A model generated the notes under the pieces. It had not been told where the DNA came from. It saw only the letters and a program-made list of their open reading frames with translations, and ran no database searches. Positions 62,143 to 64,000 of a stretch of DNA of 64,000 nucleotides are shown here, piece by piece. Made by a program: the position numbers and the translations under genes. The stretch is from Pedobacter faecalis (GTDB lineage: Bacteria; Bacteroidota; Bacteroidia; Sphingobacteriales; Sphingobacteriaceae). Each line of letters begins with the position of its first letter. The first letter of the stretch is position 1. The stretch is taken from the NCBI RefSeq assembly GCF_030182585.1, contig NZ_JARXOW010000002.1:368940-432939 (forward strand), in the 5' to 3' direction.

Positions 62143-63273
62143 ATGATGAGCAGAATAGGTTTAAATGTATTGGGCTTGCTGACTATGCTGGCGGCGACGG
62201 CATTCGCCCGGCAACAGACAGAAGGGGATTTTATACTTTCGGGATCCGTTGCACCGCATGCTTCGGGTACGGCGTATTTATATTATGAGAAAGATGGCTC
62301 AATCAGATTGGACAGTGCAGATGTGGCCAATGGGAAGTTTAAACTTGAGGGAAGGGTAGAAGGCCCTGTGTTTGCGAGACTGGTGTTCAGTCCATCGTCT
62401 GCAATCGGCAACAGGCCTGGCATATTGAACTTTTTCCTGGAGCCTGGGAGGGTAAGCGTTTCATCCGCCGATACCTTGAGAAATGTTATTGTTTCTGGTT
62501 CTAAATCAGATATCGATTTTTTACCTATTCGCAAGGCGCTGATGACCTATAATGCTAAACTGAGCCTGTTGAACCAGGAAGCCCGGCAATACCAGGCGGC
62601 GCGGGACTCGACAGGTATACGTATGGTGCGTAGCAAAATGGATAAACTCGAACAGGATTTAAGAAACGATACCTATAGAAAGTTTATTGAACAATACCCG
62701 GCTTCGCCGGTGTCGCTCTATGCACTTGATCAGGTGGCGGGCAGTTACCTGAATCCTGATGACATAGAACCCTTGTTTAATAAACTTAGTCCGGAGGTTC
62801 GCAACTCGAAAGCAGGGAAAGACTTCGCTGAAAAGATCAAGACAGCTAAAGCAAGTTCGCAGGGCGGTTATCTGCCTGATTTTTCGCAGCCTGATACCGC
62901 TGGAAAGTTAGTGAAGCTCTCTTCCTTCAGGGGGCAATATGTGTTGGTCGACTTCTGGGCCAGCTGGTGTTTACCATGCCGTGAAGAGAATCCTCGCCTG
63001 GTGAAAGCGTTCAATACCTACAAGGATAAGGGCTTCACGATTTTGGGCGTATCGCTTGACAAGAATAAGGCAAGCTGGCTGAAGGCTATCCAGGTTGATC
63101 AGTTGCACTGGACTCAGGTATCCGACTTGAAGTACTGGGATAATGAAGTCGCTAAAAAGTTTGATATCCGCTTTGTGCCTCAGAACATATTATTGGATCC
63201 ATCGGGCAGGGTTGTTGGTCGTAATCTGCACGGCGATGAACTGGATAAAGCGCTGGCTGGGATATTTAGGTAG
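62143..63273 (+). CDS. TlpA-like thiol-disulfide oxidoreductase with DUF4369-type N-terminal domain
   Basis: A 376-residue exported protein: signal (GLLTMLAATAFARQ), an N-terminal beta domain of the DUF4369 type (FILSGSVAPHASGTAYLYYE), a helical middle (about 110-235) and a thioredoxin domain with C276-L-P-C279 in VDFWASWCLPCREENPRLV and the cis-proline loop RFVPQNILLDPSG. It starts 2 bases after the SusD stop and is the last gene of the operon. It likely helps to fold or reduce cargo or envelope proteins. Confidence 0.92.
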   Translation: MMSRIGLNVLGLLTMLAATAFARQQTEGDFILSGSVAPHASGTAYLYYEKDGSIRLDSADVANGKFKLEGRVEGPVFARLVFSPSSAIGNRPGILNFFLEPGRVSVSSADTLRNVIVSGSKSDIDFLPIRKALMTYNAKLSLLNQEARQYQAARDSTGIRMVRSKMDKLEQDLRNDTYRKFIEQYPASPVSLYALDQVAGSYLNPDDIEPLFNKLSPEVRNSKAGKDFAEKIKTAKASSQGGYLPDFSQPDTAGKLVKLSSFRGQYVLVDFWASWCLPCREENPRLVKAFNTYKDKGFTILGVSLDKNKASWLKAIQVDQLHWTQVSDLKYWDNEVAKKFDIRFVPQNILLDPSGRVVGRNLHGDELDKALAGIFR

Positions 63274-63296
63274 AGTTTATGCCGTGTTATGGTGAG

Positions 63297-63340
63297 AAAA
63301 CGCCTGCTACTTATGTAGCGGGCGTTTTCATTGTTTTATT
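63297..63340 (+). terminator. Rho-independent terminator
   Basis: AAAACGCCTGCTAC, loop TTAT, and GTAGCGGGCGTTTT form a stem with one mismatch, followed by CATTGTTTTATT. It closes the five-gene ECF/SusCD operon. Confidence 0.8.
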
Positions 63341-63478
63341 GCCGTCGCTTGCTGGTGGCGGAATCGAAATTGTTGTTTGTAACGAGCAATCTGCTCCTTT
63401 CTAGTGTCTCGAGTCGTTCTGCAAAGCGGTTAACATTATTTAACATTCGTATTGCGCTTCATGAAATCTGTCTTGGAT

Positions 63479-63631
63479 GCTACCTGGTGTGCACCAGGTG
63501 GCATGTGAGTCTGCTTTGGGAGTAGTGTGAGTGAGCCATGAGTCCGCGTTTTTTCAGGGAAAAGGCGGACTCACCGCGGACTCATGGCGGACTCATGGCG
63601 GACTCACTGGCCGCTTGGTGGCTGCCAGGCC
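63479..63631 (+). repeat. Palindromic intergenic repeat, copy 3
   Basis: Begins GCTACCTGGTGTGCACCAGG (a perfect hairpin with a two-base loop) and ends GGTGGCTGCCAGGCC. In between GAGTCCGC (63540) faces GCGGACTC (63565), and GCGGACTCATG occurs in tandem (63576 on). The start equals that of copy 2 for eleven bases. Confidence 0.7.
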
Positions 63632-63847
63632 TTACCCGTGCCGTATCCGTATATAGCTATACAGGCAGACACACTGGCTCTACCAACAAACATACTATAT
63701 GTATATATATGGAGTTATTATGTATTGTACAGCCTGTACAAACTAAACAAGTCTGCCGCCTTTTAAAAAAGCGAGGAATCAGGATGAAATTTTTCCCTGC
63801 TGTAAGTTAGCAAGTTAGACCGGGTAAACCAATAAAAGGCTGATTTG

Positions 63848-63879
63848 TTTTGGTGGGAGCGGATTTTTTTCTACTTTTG
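63848..63879 (+). promoter_or_regulatory. Strong Bacteroidetes-type promoter at window end
   Basis: TTTTG at 63848 and TACTTTTG at 63872 (19-base spacing) match the Bacteroidetes -33/-7 pattern TTTG...TAnnTTTG exactly. It is followed by GCACTCCGCTTCGGAG, with a CTCCGCTTCGGAG hairpin, and a G-rich leader of at least 100 bases without a start codon in a long frame. That layout is common before rRNA operons in this group. Confidence 0.6.
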
Positions 63880-64000
63880 CACTCCGCTTCGGAGGAAGGG
63901 GTTGGCTGAGGGAAGCTTCAGTGATTGAGAGGTTGAGTAGAATATCTGCTGATCGTGTTAGAAAGGGTTTTAAAACTTTGAGGCACGAAAAAAAAACTTT

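Larger units (their letters stand above)
63341..64000. other. Gene-free end region (about 660 bases)
   Basis: No frame here looks coding; the longest one (63538-63810) is made of repeat sequence. The region holds repeat copy 3 and, at the end, a strong promoter-like sequence. Confidence 0.6.

Noticed and set aside
63540..63610. Tandem GCGGACTCATG units considered as a CRISPR array
   Set aside because: Units are 11 bases, abutting, without spacers, and no cas gene is present.
63538..63810. A 90-residue plus-strand frame at the window end
   Set aside because: It is built from the tandem GGACTCATGGC units of repeat copy 3 and has no protein-like pattern.

Overview
The window reads as chromosome from a Bacteroidetes species of the Sphingobacteriaceae type (Pedobacter or Mucilaginibacter relatives). 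The basis is three SusC/SusD pairs, two ECF sigma/FecR anti-sigma units, several TlpA-like thiol-redox lipoproteins, LytS/LytTR regulation, a MauE/DUF6520-like pair, and TAnnTTTG-type promoter boxes. The genus is inferred from gene content only.

Layout. 1-7.3 kb (minus strand): ECF sigma -> FecR -> SusC -> SusD polysaccharide or siderophore-type uptake unit, with SusD cut by the window edge. 7.4-20.9 kb: ordinary chromosome with a lipoprotein, CPA2 antiporter, AGCS symporter, OmpR-type two-component pair, GH29 fucosidase, FabH-like synthase and a TlpA/TlpA/TonB-C-like operon. 20.9-29.5 kb: a patchwork of small secreted or membrane proteins, a predicted ATPase and a LytS/LytTR pair. It also holds scars: a probable 5'-truncated kinase, a fibronectin-III-like fragment, a frameshifted duplicate gene end, a frameshifted DUF6169 gene between 78-bp direct repeats, and two copies of a palindromic intergenic repeat.

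29.7-43.7 kb is an accessory island that looks devoted to DNA and phage defence. It holds a DUF6236-like gene, vsr and a C5-cytosine methyltransferase on the plus strand. Facing them is a tightly overlapping five-gene minus-strand operon: sigma-like protein, SNF2 helicase, MORC/MutL-like GHKL ATPase, HNH nuclease and an unknown protein that appears to share a C-terminal module with the ATPase. Divergent from that operon is a Pycsar-type operon: membrane effector, nucleotide cyclase and a third, translationally overlapped gene combining an E2-like fold with a SEC-C zinc motif. Then come an orphan UmuD-like protein whose catalytic dyad is replaced by Cys/Arg, an XRE-like regulator and a large nested DNA/RNA hairpin. 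The E2-bearing Pycsar operon and the sigma-led helicase/ATPase/nuclease operon are the best candidates for an undescribed system.

43.8-64 kb returns to nutrient-uptake genes: TlpA + SusC + SusD, a DUF6520-like/MauE-like pair, two cyclic-nucleotide-fold regulators (one with an AraC-type DNA-binding end), an S41 protease, an Rpn/PD-(D/E)XK transposase-like protein, and a full ECF sigma -> FecR -> SusC -> SusD -> TlpA operon. The last 150 bases hold a strong promoter-like sequence with no gene after it, possibly the leader of an rRNA operon just outside the window.
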